Assembly: GCA_002708445.1 (NCBI GenBank)
Contig: PAOB01000006.1
Coordinates: 32,156 to 96,155 of the forward strand
Source: Candidatus Arcticimaribacter sp.
GTDB taxonomy: Bacteria; Bacteroidota; Bacteroidia; Flavobacteriales; Flavobacteriaceae
Length of the DNA stretch: 64,000 bases
Reading direction: 5' to 3'
Of the stretch, positions 8,454 to 19,233 are shown in pieces. The position numbers and the translations under genes were made by a program. Numbering within the stretch: position 1 is the first letter of the stretch; each line of letters opens with the position of its first letter. The notes under the pieces are model-generated. The model was not told the DNA's origin. It worked only from the letters and a program-made list of their open reading frames with translations, and did not search any database.

Positions 8454-9983
8454 ATGGAAGAAAAAGTGCTGATACTAGACTTCGGTTCGCAATACACACA
8501 ATTAATAGCAAGGCGTGTCCGAGAGTTATTTATTTACTGTGAAATACACCCTTACAATAACCCTCCCAAAGATCTAAAACCGTTCAAAGCGATAATCTTG
8601 TCGGGATCTCCTTATTCTGTTCGTTCGGAAGATGCTCCTCACCCTGATTTATCAAAAATTAGAGGAAATATCCCTTTATTGGCTGTATGTTATGGAGCAC
8701 AGTATTTGGCACATTTTTCTGGTGGAAAAGTCAGTCCATCCAACATAAGGGAGTACGGACGTGCAAATTTATCCTACGTTGCTCCTAGCGAAGCTTTTTT
8801 TAATTCGATTGAAGTAGGAAGTCAAGTTTGGATGAGTCATAGCGATACAATCAAAGAACTCCCAAAAGGAGGAATGCGTTTAGCAAGTACTGCTGATGTT
8901 GAAAACGCCGCTTACCGAATAGAAGGAGAAGAGACTTATGCAATACAGTTTCATCCAGAAGTTTATCATACCACCGACGGAAAACAATTGCTTTCTAATT
9001 TTTTGGTAGATATTGCTCAAGTAAAGCAAGACTGGACACCAGATTCTTTTGTTTCGATGACTTTAGAATCCCTTAGAAAACAAATTGGAGAAGAAAAAGT
9101 AATCCTCGGTTTGTCTGGAGGAGTTGATTCTACTGTTGCAGCTGTTTTGTTACACCAAGCTATTGGAAATGAATTGACCTGTATTTTTGTAAATAACGGT
9201 CTTCTAAGAAAAGATGAATTTTCTAGTGTTTTGGAACAATACAAAGGAATGGGTCTCAATGTTAAAGGGGTAGACGCATCCAAACGTTTTCTTGATAAAC
9301 TCGAAGGGATTTCTGATCCTGAAGCAAAACGTAAGGCTATTGGAAATACGTTTATTGATGTTTTTGATGATGAATCTAAATTAATAGATGGAGCAACCTG
9401 GCTTGCTCAAGGAACAATTTACCCCGATGTAATAGAGTCCATTTCAGTAAATGGTCCCTCAGCAACAATTAAATCACACCATAATGTAGGAGGTTTACCA
9501 GATTACATGAAATTGAAAATTGTTGAACCTTTGCGTATGCTTTTTAAAGATGAGGTAAGACGTGTAGGTACAAGTTTAGGTATTGACTCAGAATTGATTG
9601 GTAGACATCCTTTCCCAGGGCCGGGGCTTGCAATCCGTATCTTAGGCGATATTACTCAAGAAAAAGTTAGTATGTTACAAGAAGTTGATGCTATTTTTAT
9701 CGATGGACTCAAAAGCAATGGCTTGTACAATCAAGTTTGGCAAGCGGGAGCTATTTTGCTTCCCGTAAATAGTGTAGGGGTAATGGGAGATGAACGCACT
9801 TATGAAAAATGTGTTGCGCTTCGTGCAGTAACATCAACAGATGGAATGACTGCCGATTGGGTAGATTTACCGTATGAGTTTTTACAAAAAACATCAAATG
9901 AAATAATTAATCGAGTTAAGGGAGTGAATCGAGTTGTTTATGACATCAGTTCAAAACCTCCAGCAACAATTGAATGGGAATAA
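8454..9983 (+). CDS. guaA: GMP synthase (glutamine-hydrolysing)
   Basis: This enzyme converts XMP to GMP using glutamine and ATP. It has 509 residues: a GATase1 domain with nucleophile C79 in AVCYGAQYL and H167/E169 in FHPEVYH, then the ATP-pyrophosphatase domain with the P-loop SGGVDS (221-226) and the C-terminal dimerisation part ending KPPATIEWE. The ATG at 8454 was chosen over an in-frame TTG at 8448, which lies inside the -7 box. Confidence 0.97.
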   Translation: MEEKVLILDFGSQYTQLIARRVRELFIYCEIHPYNNPPKDLKPFKAIILSGSPYSVRSEDAPHPDLSKIRGNIPLLAVCYGAQYLAHFSGGKVSPSNIREYGRANLSYVAPSEAFFNSIEVGSQVWMSHSDTIKELPKGGMRLASTADVENAAYRIEGEETYAIQFHPEVYHTTDGKQLLSNFLVDIAQVKQDWTPDSFVSMTLESLRKQIGEEKVILGLSGGVDSTVAAVLLHQAIGNELTCIFVNNGLLRKDEFSSVLEQYKGMGLNVKGVDASKRFLDKLEGISDPEAKRKAIGNTFIDVFDDESKLIDGATWLAQGTIYPDVIESISVNGPSATIKSHHNVGGLPDYMKLKIVEPLRMLFKDEVRRVGTSLGIDSELIGRHPFPGPGLAIRILGDITQEKVSMLQEVDAIFIDGLKSNGLYNQVWQAGAILLPVNSVGVMGDERTYEKCVALRAVTSTDGMTADWVDLPYEFLQKTSNEIINRVKGVNRVVYDISSKPPATIEWE

Positions 9984-9997
9984 TAAACACCGTCTTT

Positions 9998-11728
9998 ATG
10001 AGTACTAAACAACTTTTATTTTCTTTCCTTTTTTTCTTCACTTTGAGCCTATCTGCTCAGGTTGAACCCATTTCTTTCATAAGCCATAGAGTAAAAAAGA
10101 AAGAAACATTGTATGGATTAGCCCGAAAGTATGATGTTCAAATTGAACAAATTTATAAATACAATCCTCTCATTAAAAAAATCGGATTAAAGAAAAGAAT
10201 GCTTCTTCAAATTCCTGTTTATTTAAAGCCAAAACCGACTACTAAAGCAAGTTTGCCCGATACATTGTCGATGTACCTAGTTAAGCCTAAAGAGACAAAG
10301 TGGCGCTTAGCTTATCGTTATGGGATTACAGTTCAAGAGTTAGAACAATACAACCCTGAAATTGCATCTGGTCTCAAAATAGGACAAGAAATTATTGTTC
10401 CCAAACGCAGTGAGGCCGAAACCTTAGCCTTAGAAAAAGAATTTAATTATTACAAAGTAAAACCCAAAGAAGGTTTTTATGGTTTAGAGAAAAAATTAGG
10501 AGTTGTTGCTTCCGATCTAATTGCATTAAACCCTCTTCTCAAAACAAATGGACTTCAGGCTGGAATGATTTTGAAGATTCCTTTAGGGCTTACAGGAGAT
10601 CTCAAAATAGATGACGATCTTTTGGTTGAAAAAAACAATTTACTTGATTCTATTCCTCCAGACTCTAAAGTCACCTTGGGGCTATTGTTACCTTTTAAAT
10701 CAAACCAAATTGAATTTGATTCAATTCAGGATACTGAAACTAAACTAAAGACTCGCAACCTTCATACCATTGCATTAGATTTTTATTCTGGAGCGGTAAT
10801 GGCGGTTGAAGAGGCTGCAAGTTTGGGCGTGGAAGTCGTACTTAATGTACTAGATACTCAAAACGACAAACAATATTTAAAATCAAAGTTAGACAGCTTA
10901 AATTGGTCAGACAATGATTTGGTAATTGGCCCTATGATTCCCTCTAACTTCGATATTTTATCCCTTCAGGACAGTTTAAAACTGATTCCTATGATTGCTC
11001 CTCTTTCTTCTAACCCTGTCATCAATCGTCCCAATGTGTATCAATCCATTACTGCTCCTGAGTTGTTAAGAGAAAAAATGTTTGATTATTTAGACACTGC
11101 AATTGATTCAACGCAAAATGTTTTGGTTATTGCAGATTCATTGAACTATGAAATTGAAGAAAAGCTCCTTAATCGTTATCCTTTTGCTCAAGTGTTGCGT
11201 CCAGAACCAGGAGGATATGTTGTTCCAGATCTAATTGATTCTTTACTGGTAGATTCCTTAACAAATAAAGTGGTTTTTGAATCCCAAAATTTAGGACTCA
11301 TAGCAAGTGTAACCTCACTTCTCAATTCTCAGGTTTCAAAAGATCGAGATGTGCAATTGTTTACAACTTACAGATCCAATGCTTATGATAATTCTAATAT
11401 TTCAAAAAAACAATTGGGTAATTTAAGATTTACTTTCACAGCTGGAACTTTTTCTGATGAGAGCAAGCGGACCAGAGCATTTGATTCTCTTTATCTAAGT
11501 TCTTTTGGAGACTTACCCAAACGAGAAGCTTTACGCGGTTATGATTTGACCCTAGATGTGATTTTACGTTGGGCACATAAGAAGCAACTGAGTTCTGATG
11601 CTTTAGGAGAGACAGAGTACATTGAAAGCCGATTTGATTATGTTCCCCACAAAGATCAAGGGTATCAAAATCGAGCGTATTTTTTGTTGGAACACCAAGG
11701 TTATGAACTTTCAGAAATCAAGAAATAA
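9998..11728 (+). CDS. secreted protein with three LysM repeats and a periplasmic-binding-fold domain
   Basis: The 576-residue protein starts with a signal peptide (1-20, SLSAQ). Three LysM repeats follow (about 29-73, 92-136 and 150-195), each with a YNP or LNP motif and an (I/L)xIP or IIVPK end. From about 225 comes a type 1 periplasmic-binding-protein fold (VTLGLLLPF) of the LppC/YraM-like kind. An envelope role binding peptidoglycan and perhaps regulating its synthesis is inferred. The ATG at 9998 gives a clean signal peptide; the frame is open from 9974 into guaA. It lies between guaA and pyrG. Confidence 0.85.
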   Translation: MSTKQLLFSFLFFFTLSLSAQVEPISFISHRVKKKETLYGLARKYDVQIEQIYKYNPLIKKIGLKKRMLLQIPVYLKPKPTTKASLPDTLSMYLVKPKETKWRLAYRYGITVQELEQYNPEIASGLKIGQEIIVPKRSEAETLALEKEFNYYKVKPKEGFYGLEKKLGVVASDLIALNPLLKTNGLQAGMILKIPLGLTGDLKIDDDLLVEKNNLLDSIPPDSKVTLGLLLPFKSNQIEFDSIQDTETKLKTRNLHTIALDFYSGAVMAVEEAASLGVEVVLNVLDTQNDKQYLKSKLDSLNWSDNDLVIGPMIPSNFDILSLQDSLKLIPMIAPLSSNPVINRPNVYQSITAPELLREKMFDYLDTAIDSTQNVLVIADSLNYEIEEKLLNRYPFAQVLRPEPGGYVVPDLIDSLLVDSLTNKVVFESQNLGLIASVTSLLNSQVSKDRDVQLFTTYRSNAYDNSNISKKQLGNLRFTFTAGTFSDESKRTRAFDSLYLSSFGDLPKREALRGYDLTLDVILRWAHKKQLSSDALGETEYIESRFDYVPHKDQGYQNRAYFLLEHQGYELSEIKK

Positions 11729-11807
11729 GGCTAAGAACTCTATTTATCTCAATAGTTTTTGTAATTTTAAGCCCGGTAAATAACTAACACATACTCTCTA
11801 AAACCGG

Positions 11808-13421
11808 ATGTCAAATACCAAATATATTTTTGTTACGGGAGGGGTTACTTCTTCCCTCGGAAAAGGAATCATTGCAGCTTCTTTAGCCAAACTTTTACAA
11901 GCTCAAAAGTACCACGTAACAATACAAAAGTTTGACCCCTACATTAATGTTGATCCAGGTACCCTAAACCCATATGAGCATGGAGAATGTTTTGTGACTG
12001 ATGATGGAGCCGAAACGGATCTAGATTTAGGACATTATGAGCGTTTTTTGAATGTATCTACATCTCAAGCCAATAATGTAACCACTGGTAGGGTTTATCA
12101 GAGTGTGATAGACAAAGAACGAAAAGGAGTTTTTCTAGGAAAAACCGTACAAGTTGTCCCCCACATAACCAACGAAATAAAGGAGCGAATGTGCCTACTT
12201 GGCGAATCGGGAGATTATGATATCATAATTACTGAAATCGGAGGTACCGTAGGGGATATTGAGTCTTTACCTTATGTTGAAGCAGTACGTCAATTGATTT
12301 GGGAGTTGGGTGATGAAAATGCCATGGTAGTTCACTTAACCCTTGTACCGTTTTTGTCTGCTGCAGGAGAGTTAAAAACCAAACCCACTCAACATTCAGT
12401 TAAAACCCTTATGGAAAGCGGGGTTAAAGCCAATGTTTTGGTCTGTAGAACAGAACATAATATTTCAGATGATATCCGAAGAAAACTTGCTTTGTTCTGC
12501 AATGTAAAGCAAGAAGCAGTCATTCAATCAATAGATGCTGAGACCATCTATGATGTGCCTTTATTGATGTTAAACGAAGGATTGGATAAAGTTATTTTAA
12601 ATACTTTAAAATTAGAGAGTAAGCCCATTGATCTGGTTCATTGGAAAGAATTTTTGCAAAAACATAAAAACCCAAAACAACAAATTAGAATAGGATTGAT
12701 TGGAAAATATGTAGAGTTACAAGATTCTTACAAATCAATTCTCGAATCTTTGATTCATGCTGGTGCCTCGAACGAGGTAAAAGTAATTATTGTATCTATA
12801 CATTCTGAATTTTTATCAGCTTCGGATGTTTCAGAAAAACTAAAAGACATTGACGGAGTAATTGTAGCTCCGGGCTTTGGAGGTCGCGGAACTGAAGGAA
12901 AAATTGATGCTGTTCGATATGTAAGAGAAAATAAGATTCCGTTCTTCGGAATTTGTTTGGGAATGCAGATGGCGGTTATTGAGCACGCAAGAAATGTGAT
13001 GGGGATTAAGAATGCAAATTCTACTGAAATGGATGAGCAATGTTCTGAGCCAGTCATTTCAATCATGGAAAACCAAAAAGCCATAACCGAAATGGGAGGC
13101 ACTATGAGATTAGGTTCATGGGACTGTGACTTGGTCACAGCCTCTTTAGCGCACAAAGCATACGGTCAAAACTCCATTTCTGAACGTCATCGTCACCGCT
13201 ATGAGTACAATGATCATTACAGAAAAGAAATTGAAGCTTCAGGATTAAAAGCAACTGGTATTAATCCCAAGACAGGATTAGTTGAAGTGGTTGAAAACCC
13301 AGGCCACCCTTGGTTTGTCGGTGTTCAATATCATCCTGAGTACAAAAGCACGGTACTTAATCCACATCCTTTATTTGTTGATTTTGTTAAAGCAAGTTTG
13401 AAATACAATCACTCTAAATAA
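11808..13421 (+). CDS. pyrG: CTP synthase
   Basis: CTP synthase aminates UTP to CTP with ATP and glutamine. It has 537 residues. The N-terminal amidoligase carries GGVTSSLGKG (11-20); the C-terminal GATase1 domain carries nucleophile C383 in FGICLGMQM and the His/Glu pair in YHPEYKS. Length is normal for the family. Gene order guaA, LysM protein, pyrG, yidC suggests one transcription unit; no exact TAnnTTTG box precedes it. Confidence 0.97.
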   Translation: MSNTKYIFVTGGVTSSLGKGIIAASLAKLLQAQKYHVTIQKFDPYINVDPGTLNPYEHGECFVTDDGAETDLDLGHYERFLNVSTSQANNVTTGRVYQSVIDKERKGVFLGKTVQVVPHITNEIKERMCLLGESGDYDIIITEIGGTVGDIESLPYVEAVRQLIWELGDENAMVVHLTLVPFLSAAGELKTKPTQHSVKTLMESGVKANVLVCRTEHNISDDIRRKLALFCNVKQEAVIQSIDAETIYDVPLLMLNEGLDKVILNTLKLESKPIDLVHWKEFLQKHKNPKQQIRIGLIGKYVELQDSYKSILESLIHAGASNEVKVIIVSIHSEFLSASDVSEKLKDIDGVIVAPGFGGRGTEGKIDAVRYVRENKIPFFGICLGMQMAVIEHARNVMGIKNANSTEMDEQCSEPVISIMENQKAITEMGGTMRLGSWDCDLVTASLAHKAYGQNSISERHRHRYEYNDHYRKEIEASGLKATGINPKTGLVEVVENPGHPWFVGVQYHPEYKSTVLNPHPLFVDFVKASLKYNHSK

Positions 13422-13446
13422 AGTCAATAGATTGACTTAATTAATT

Positions 13447-15273
13447 ATGGAAAACAAAAAATTTGATCCCTGGCAATTTGTAGGATTTTTTTTAATTGCA
13501 CTAATCCTTACATGGATGTTGAACAATCAACAGCCCATTGAAGAAGTTGCGACAGAAAATGCAAAACAAACGGAAGCCTCAACGAGTCAAGCCTCTGAAG
13601 GTTCTTTGGGAGTTGTTTTAAATGATTCTCTTCAAGATCAACAAATGAGAGCAGCTTATGGTGCATTTTCAAACTTATTTCAAGAAAACACATCCGAAGA
13701 ACTTGCATTAGAGAATGAAAAGCTATCCATTGTTTTTTCTCCAAAAGGAGCTCAAATATCAAGCTTGTTTTTAAAAGAATTTAATAACTACAAAGAGGAA
13801 CCTTTGTATCTGGTAAAAGAAAATCAAAATTTTAATTACAGCTTTTCAACTTCCGATGGTAGAGTTTTAAATACAGCTGATTTTTATTTCACTCCAAAAA
13901 TCACTGAAAGAGGTGGAATTCAGACTCTAACTCTTACAGCTGCAGTCAGCTCATCTCAGTTTATTGTTTTTGAATATCAAATCAATGCTAACAGTTACAT
14001 GATTGATTTCTCTATTCGATCAGAGGGGATGGTTCGCCTTATGAATACCCGTGAGCAACAAAATATTACTTGGGACTTAAAAGCTTTTAGAAATTCCAAA
14101 AGTATTGAATATGAAAATCGTTATCATGAATTGACTTATTCATTTGATGATAAAATTGATTATTTGTCCGTGTCTTCTTCAGATGAGGAAGAAGACAGTG
14201 ATGTTCATTGGATTGCTTTTAAACAGCATTTTTTTAATTCCATTTTAATTCCTGCAAAATCTTTCGAAAGCGTTCGGTTTACCTCTGAGAGTTTGTTGGA
14301 TTCTGAAATTGTAGATCAGCAGTTTACCAAAAAATATCATGCTGAAATTCCAGTGACTGCCTCTGGAGAAATTCATCAGAACTTTCAATGGTATTTTGGT
14401 CCCACAGAATACAAGACTTTGGCGCAATATGATTTAGGAATTGAGGAATCCATTGATTTTGGTTGGGGGATTTTTGGTTGGATCAATAAATATGTTTTTG
14501 TTCCTACCTTTAATTTCTTGAGCTCTTTTTTGCCTTATGGTATTGCAATTATTATCATGACTGCACTTGTTCGCTTGGTTATGTCACCAGTAACTTACAA
14601 ATCTTATGTTTCTCAGATTAAAATGAAAGTTTTGAAACCTGAGGTAGATGTAATTACACAAAAGTACAAAGATGATTCTGTAAAACGACAGCAAGAAACG
14701 ATGGCTTTGTACAGTAAAGCTGGTGCCAATCCAATGTCAGGTTGTTTACCTGCTTTAATCCAGTTACCAGTGTTCTATGCTTTATTTAGTTTCTTCCCTG
14801 TTGCATTTGCCTTGCGTCAGAAAAGCTTTTTATGGGCAGATGATTTATCGTCCTATGATTCAGTTCTTGAGCTAGGTTTTAACATTCCCTTTTATGGAGA
14901 TCACATCAGTTTATTTCCAATTTTAGCCTCAGTAGCAATATTCTTTTACACCATGATGACTGCAGGACAACAATCAGCTCCTCAACAGCCTGGAATGCCC
15001 AATATGAAGGTCATCATGTACATAATGCCTTTTATGATGCTTGTCTTCTTTAATAACTATGCTAGTGGATTGAGTTTGTATTATTTTGTTTCAAACGTGC
15101 TTACCATCATTTTAATGCTTGTTATTAAAAACTTTATTGTTGATGATGAAAAGATTCTGGCAAAAATAGAGGAAAACAAAAAGAAGCCACAGAAAAAAGG
15201 AGGTTTCTCTGCTCGTTTACAACAAGCAATGGAACAAGCTGAACAACAAAAAAAAGCTAGAGGGAAACGCTAG
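13447..15273 (+). CDS. yidC: membrane protein insertase YidC
   Basis: YidC inserts and folds inner-membrane proteins, alone or with Sec. The 608-residue protein has an N-terminal membrane helix (about 9-25), a large periplasmic beta-rich domain (about 80-330), then the conserved insertase core with membrane helices (SFLPYGIAIIIMTALVRLV; MPFMMLVFFNNYASGLSLYY) and a basic tail ending QQKKARGKR that can touch ribosomes. It starts 25 bases after pyrG. Confidence 0.97.
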   Translation: MENKKFDPWQFVGFFLIALILTWMLNNQQPIEEVATENAKQTEASTSQASEGSLGVVLNDSLQDQQMRAAYGAFSNLFQENTSEELALENEKLSIVFSPKGAQISSLFLKEFNNYKEEPLYLVKENQNFNYSFSTSDGRVLNTADFYFTPKITERGGIQTLTLTAAVSSSQFIVFEYQINANSYMIDFSIRSEGMVRLMNTREQQNITWDLKAFRNSKSIEYENRYHELTYSFDDKIDYLSVSSSDEEEDSDVHWIAFKQHFFNSILIPAKSFESVRFTSESLLDSEIVDQQFTKKYHAEIPVTASGEIHQNFQWYFGPTEYKTLAQYDLGIEESIDFGWGIFGWINKYVFVPTFNFLSSFLPYGIAIIIMTALVRLVMSPVTYKSYVSQIKMKVLKPEVDVITQKYKDDSVKRQQETMALYSKAGANPMSGCLPALIQLPVFYALFSFFPVAFALRQKSFLWADDLSSYDSVLELGFNIPFYGDHISLFPILASVAIFFYTMMTAGQQSAPQQPGMPNMKVIMYIMPFMMLVFFNNYASGLSLYYFVSNVLTIILMLVIKNFIVDDEKILAKIEENKKKPQKKGGFSARLQQAMEQAEQQKKARGKR

Positions 15274-15318
15274 TCAAAAGGGCTGTGCATTTAGATCAGC
15301 TGTATCGATTCAATTATC

Positions 15319-15326
15319 TAACTTTG
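15319..15326 (+). promoter_or_regulatory. -7 box of the mnmA promoter
   Basis: TAACTTTG matches TAnnTTTG and ends 4 bases before the mnmA ATG at 15331. No TTG lies at the proper distance upstream. The transcript would be nearly leaderless. Confidence 0.45.
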
Positions 15327-15330
15327 TTTC

Positions 15331-16524
15331 ATGAAAAAGAAAGTGGTTGTAGGTCTTTCAGGAGGTGTTGATTCTAGTGTTGCCGCATACTTGTTAAAAA
15401 AACAAGGGTATGAGGTAATTGCACTTTTCATGAAAAACTGGCATGATGAAAGTGTTACTTTATCTGACGAATGCCCTTGGTTAGAAGATAGTAATGATGC
15501 CATGATTGTAGCAGATAAACTCGGTATTCCTTTTCAAACTGTAGATTTAAGTGTCGCTTACAAAGATCGTATTGTTGACTACATGTTTGATGAGTACAAA
15601 AAAGGAAGGACACCAAACCCAGATGTTTTGTGTAACCGTGAAATTAAGTTTGCTGTTTTTATGGATATCGCACTTTCTTTGGGCGCTGATTTTGTAGCCA
15701 CTGGTCACTATTGCCGAAGAGAGGTTGAGGTCAACACGCAGGGTAAGACTATTTATCGTTTACTAAGCGGTTCAGATTCCAATAAAGATCAATCCTATTT
15801 TTTATGTCAATTAACTCAAGATCAACTTTCAAAGGCTTTGTTTCCTGTTGGGGAGTTGCAAAAATCAGAGGTTAGACAGATTGCTTCAGATCAAAACCTT
15901 GTAACAGCTGACAAAAAAGATTCTCAGGGGTTGTGTTTTATTGGTAAAGTTAGTTTACCCGATTTTTTACAACAAAAACTTCAACCAAAGTCTGGAAAAA
16001 TAATTGAGATTGATCAAGATTTCGAGGGTTATCAAAATCAACAAATTGATTTTTCCTCTCAACAAGAACGCTTGGAGTATCATACTACTAAAATGAATTA
16101 CAGTGCTAACGACGGAACTGTTGTTGGTCAGCATCAAGGAGCTCATTTTTTCACCAAAGGACAACGAAAGGGATTGGGCGTAGGGGGAACCCCAGAACCC
16201 TTATTTGTTATTGATACAGATGTAAAAGAAAACATAATCTTTACAGGTCAAGGAAAAAGTCATCCTGGATTGCTTCGACGAGGTTTGATAGTAGTACCAG
16301 ATGAAATTCATTGGATACGCGAGGATCTTGAAATAGCCGTTGGTGATACCCTAAAAGTAGATGCAAGGATTCGTTATCGTCAACCCCTAGAATCAGCAAC
16401 CTTGTACAATGAATCAGACGGACTTTATGTTCTTTTTGATAAACCGCAAACAGCTATCAGTAAAGGACAATTCGTGGCTTGGTACATAGAAGATGAGCTC
16501 CTTGGATCTGGAGTTATTTCTTAA
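15331..16524 (+). CDS. mnmA: tRNA 2-thiouridine synthase MnmA
   Basis: MnmA thiolates U34 of Lys, Glu and Gln tRNAs. The 397-residue protein has the PP-loop SGGVDSS (10-16), the catalytic C101 in [12 protein letters not shown], the second active Cys C202 in GLCFIGK, and the C-terminal beta-barrel ([11 protein letters not shown] onward). An insertion at about 225-265 makes it longer than the E. coli enzyme, as in relatives. It converges with lysA, overlapping by 4 bases. Confidence 0.95.
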   Translation: MKKKVVVGLSGGVDSSVAAYLLKKQGYEVIALFMKNWHDESVTLSDECPWLEDSNDAMIVADKLGIPFQTVDLSVAYKDRIVDYMFDEYKKGRTPNPDVLCNREIKFAVFMDIALSLGADFVATGHYCRREVEVNTQGKTIYRLLSGSDSNKDQSYFLCQLTQDQLSKALFPVGELQKSEVRQIASDQNLVTADKKDSQGLCFIGKVSLPDFLQQKLQPKSGKIIEIDQDFEGYQNQQIDFSSQQERLEYHTTKMNYSANDGTVVGQHQGAHFFTKGQRKGLGVGGTPEPLFVIDTDVKENIIFTGQGKSHPGLLRRGLIVVPDEIHWIREDLEIAVGDTLKVDARIRYRQPLESATLYNESDGLYVLFDKPQTAISKGQFVAWYIEDELLGSGVIS

Positions 16525-17759
16525 ACATTTACCGCTTTCTTTTCATTTACTTTATCAAAATCCAAAAGCACTTGGTTGTGAAGAATATCCTCAAATGTTT
16601 CCTCTTTACGAATCAAATGGGCTTCGTTGTTAATCCATAAAATTTCTGCAGGACGAAATCTTGAATTGTAGTTACTCGCCATGGTTTGACAGTAGGCTCC
16701 AGCGTTTTTGAAAACCAGAAAATCACCTTCGTTAACTTCAGATATTTTACGGTTACTACCAAAGGTATCTGTTTCACAAATGTAACCTACAACAGAATAA
16801 AAACGTTCTCTTCCTTTAGGATTGGAGATATTTTCTATTTCATGATGAGACCCATAGAACATTGGGCGTATGAGATGATTAAAGCCACTGTCAATTTGAG
16901 CAAAAACAGTTGAGGTAGTTTGCTTTATCACATTTACTCTAGAAATAAAATACCCAGCTTCACTTACAAGAAATTTTCCGGGTTCAAATGCCAAGGTCAA
17001 TTCTTTTCCGTAGTCTGCGCAAAATTGATTGAACCTTCTGGTTAATCTTTCTCCCAATTCTTCAATGTTGGTTTCTATGTCCCCTGTTTTGTATGGAACT
17101 TTGAATCCTGATCCAAAATCAATAAAGCTAAGATTTTTGAAATTCTTTGCGGTTTCAAATAAAATTTCTGATGCATGAAGAAAAACATCAATATCTAAAA
17201 TGTCACTTCCAGTATGCATATGAATACCGTTTATGTTCATTTTAGTGTTTTCGGTTATTCGGAGTAAATGCGGAATTTGATGAATAGAAATTCCAAATTT
17301 AGAATCAATATGACCCACCGATATGTTACTGTTTCCTCCAGCCATTACATGGGGATTGATTCGGATACAAACTGGAGTATTGGGATATTTGCTTCCAAAT
17401 TGTTCGAGTATGGAAAGATTGTCAATGTTGATTTGAACCCCATATTCAGCAACCTCTTCGATTTCGGCTAAAGAAACACCATTAGGAGTGTAAATTATTG
17501 AACTCGGACTAAAACCTGCCTGTAGCCCTAGACGAACTTCTTGAATGGAAACAGTATCTAACCCAGCGCCTAATTTTTGAATGTAACTCAAGATCGAAAT
17601 ATTAGAAAGTGCCTTAGCAGCATAGTTAAGTCTTAAGTTCTTGACTCCATTGAAAGCATTGCTTAGACGTCTGTATTGAAACTCAATTTTCTCAGCATCA
17701 TAAACATAAAGTGATCCTCCAAATTCATCAGCTATGGAAAGTAATTCTGCATGGTTCAT
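16521..17759 (-). CDS. lysA: diaminopimelate decarboxylase
   Basis: This PLP enzyme makes L-lysine from meso-diaminopimelate. From the ATG at 17759 it has 412 residues. Visible are the PLP lysine K49 in YAAKALSN, the HIDSKFGI and GSGFKVPY glycine-rich loops, [11 protein letters not shown] and the active-site Cys in CETDTFG. The frame is open to an ATG at 17807, but the start [14 protein letters not shown] fits the family. dapD, for an earlier step, is at 31992. It is divergent from sucC. Confidence 0.92.
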   Translation of the reverse strand: MNHAELLSIADEFGGSLYVYDAEKIEFQYRRLSNAFNGVKNLRLNYAAKALSNISILSYIQKLGAGLDTVSIQEVRLGLQAGFSPSSIIYTPNGVSLAEIEEVAEYGVQINIDNLSILEQFGSKYPNTPVCIRINPHVMAGGNSNISVGHIDSKFGISIHQIPHLLRITENTKMNINGIHMHTGSDILDIDVFLHASEILFETAKNFKNLSFIDFGSGFKVPYKTGDIETNIEELGERLTRRFNQFCADYGKELTLAFEPGKFLVSEAGYFISRVNVIKQTTSTVFAQIDSGFNHLIRPMFYGSHHEIENISNPKGRERFYSVVGYICETDTFGSNRKISEVNEGDFLVFKNAGAYCQTMASNYNSRFRPAEILWINNEAHLIRKEETFEDILHNQVLLDFDKVNEKKAVNV

Positions 17760-17840
17760 ATCGCAATATTTTCGCCAAAAATAAGAACTATTTACATTCT
17801 TTTGCACCCTTTGCAGAAATTAATTGAAAATATAAAATAA

Positions 17841-17856
17841 TGTTGTAAATACAACA
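17841..17856. repeat. inverted repeat in the lysA-sucC divergent region
   Basis: TGTTGTA-AA-TACAACA is a perfect 7+2+7 inverted repeat. It lies 82 bases upstream of the lysA ATG and 74 bases upstream of sucC. The spacing and symmetry suit a dimeric regulator's operator. No binder is known; a chance palindrome in AT-rich DNA is possible. Confidence 0.4.
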
Positions 17857-17900
17857 AAATACTTTTTCGTAGGATTCAATATTATTTGATTTAACTTCTC

Positions 17901-17908
17901 TATTTTTG
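17901..17908 (+). promoter_or_regulatory. -7 box of the sucC promoter
   Basis: TATTTTTG matches TAnnTTTG and ends 21 bases before the sucC ATG at 17930. The nearest TTG upstream (17885-17887) is only 13 bases away, too near for a standard -33 element. Confidence 0.45.
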
Positions 17909-17929
17909 TGCTCATAAATTATCAAAATA

Positions 17930-19123
17930 ATGAATTTACACGAATACCAAGGGAAAGAGATTTTAGCGAGTTATGGGGTTGCAATACAGAGAGGTATTGT
18001 TGCTCAAACTGCAGAAGAAGCTGTTACTGCTGCCAAAAAATTGACTGATGAAACAGGTACAGGATGGCATGTTATTAAAGCTCAAATTCACGCGGGTGGT
18101 CGTGGTAAAGGAGGTGGCGTAAAAATTGCCAAAAACCTTGAAGAAGTGTCTACCCTAGCTGGTCAGATTATAGGGATGCAATTAATTACCCCACAAACAC
18201 CTCCCGAAGGAAAGCCTGTTCATCAAGTTTTAGTTGCTGAAGATGTTTATTATCCTGGCGCCTCTGATGCGAGTGAATTTTATGTATCCGTTCTTTTGAA
18301 TCGTGCAACAGGGAAAAATATGATCATGTACTCCACTGAGGGAGGTATGGATATTGAAACCGTAGCCGAAGAAACTCCGCATCTCATCTTTACTGAAGAA
18401 ATTGATCCAGCAACAGGAATGATGCCTTTTCAGGCACGTAAGGTTGCTTTTAACCTAGGTTTAAGTGGTCAAGCTTTTAAGGAAATGACCAAATTTATTA
18501 CCTCATTGTACACAGCATATGTCAACTCAGATTCTTCTTTATTTGAAATTAATCCTGTATTGAAAACTTCTGATGACAAAATTTTAGCAGTAGATGCTAA
18601 AGTTTCTATTGATGATAATGCATTATTTCGCCACAAAGACTACTTGGCGCTGCGAGATATCAGAGAAGAAAATCCAATTGAGGTTGAAGCTGGAGAAGTT
18701 GGGTTAAATTATGTTGATCTAGACGGAAACGTTGGTTGTATGGTCAACGGAGCTGGTTTGGCTATGGCAACTATGGATTTGATTAAACAGGCAGGTGGAG
18801 ATCCTGCAAACTTTCTCGATGTAGGGGGAACTGCAGATGCTGCTCGTGTAGAAACAGCATTTCGTTTAATTTTAAAAGATCCAAACGTAAAGGCAATTTT
18901 GGTCAATATTTTTGGAGGTATTGTTCGATGTGACCGTGTGGCTCAAGGAATTGTAGATGCATACAAGAATCTTGGAGACGCCATAAATGTTCCAATTATT
19001 GTCCGTCTACAAGGAACCAATGCTGACATTGCAAAAGAACTTATTGATAGTTCTGGGCTTAATGTTCTTTCTGCAACTGCATTCCAAGAAGCAGCTGATA
19101 AAGTACAGCAAGCAATTAAATAA
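17930..19123 (+). CDS. sucC: succinate-CoA ligase (ADP-forming) beta subunit
   Basis: SucC is the ATP-grasp subunit of succinyl-CoA synthetase in the TCA cycle. The 397-residue protein shows MNLHEYQGKEILASYGV at the start, KAQIHAGGRGKGGGVKIA in the ATP-grasp fold, FEINPV and the C-terminal FLDVGGTAD and NIFGGIVRCD motifs. sucD does not follow, so the alpha subunit must lie elsewhere, which is common in flavobacteria. Confidence 0.96.
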   Translation: MNLHEYQGKEILASYGVAIQRGIVAQTAEEAVTAAKKLTDETGTGWHVIKAQIHAGGRGKGGGVKIAKNLEEVSTLAGQIIGMQLITPQTPPEGKPVHQVLVAEDVYYPGASDASEFYVSVLLNRATGKNMIMYSTEGGMDIETVAEETPHLIFTEEIDPATGMMPFQARKVAFNLGLSGQAFKEMTKFITSLYTAYVNSDSSLFEINPVLKTSDDKILAVDAKVSIDDNALFRHKDYLALRDIREENPIEVEAGEVGLNYVDLDGNVGCMVNGAGLAMATMDLIKQAGGDPANFLDVGGTADAARVETAFRLILKDPNVKAILVNIFGGIVRCDRVAQGIVDAYKNLGDAINVPIIVRLQGTNADIAKELIDSSGLNVLSATAFQEAADKVQQAIK

Positions 19124-19145
19124 GACAAACTGTCACTGTTTTTAC

Positions 19146-19176
19146 TAAAATAAATGACATAATGACATTTATTTTA
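19146..19176. terminator. AT-rich inverted repeat downstream of sucC
   Basis: Arms of 11 bases (19146-19156, TAAAATAAATG, and 19166-19176) pair perfectly around a nine-base loop, 22 bases after the sucC stop. The stem contains almost no G or C. It may end the sucC transcript, or act as an operator for the hsp20 gene that starts at 19234. The loop region also repeats ATGACAT directly. Confidence 0.45.
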
Positions 19177-19233
19177 AATTGGTATTTTATTTGAACATGT
19201 CTGTTCGAGTATTAACCTTTAAAATAATATGTT

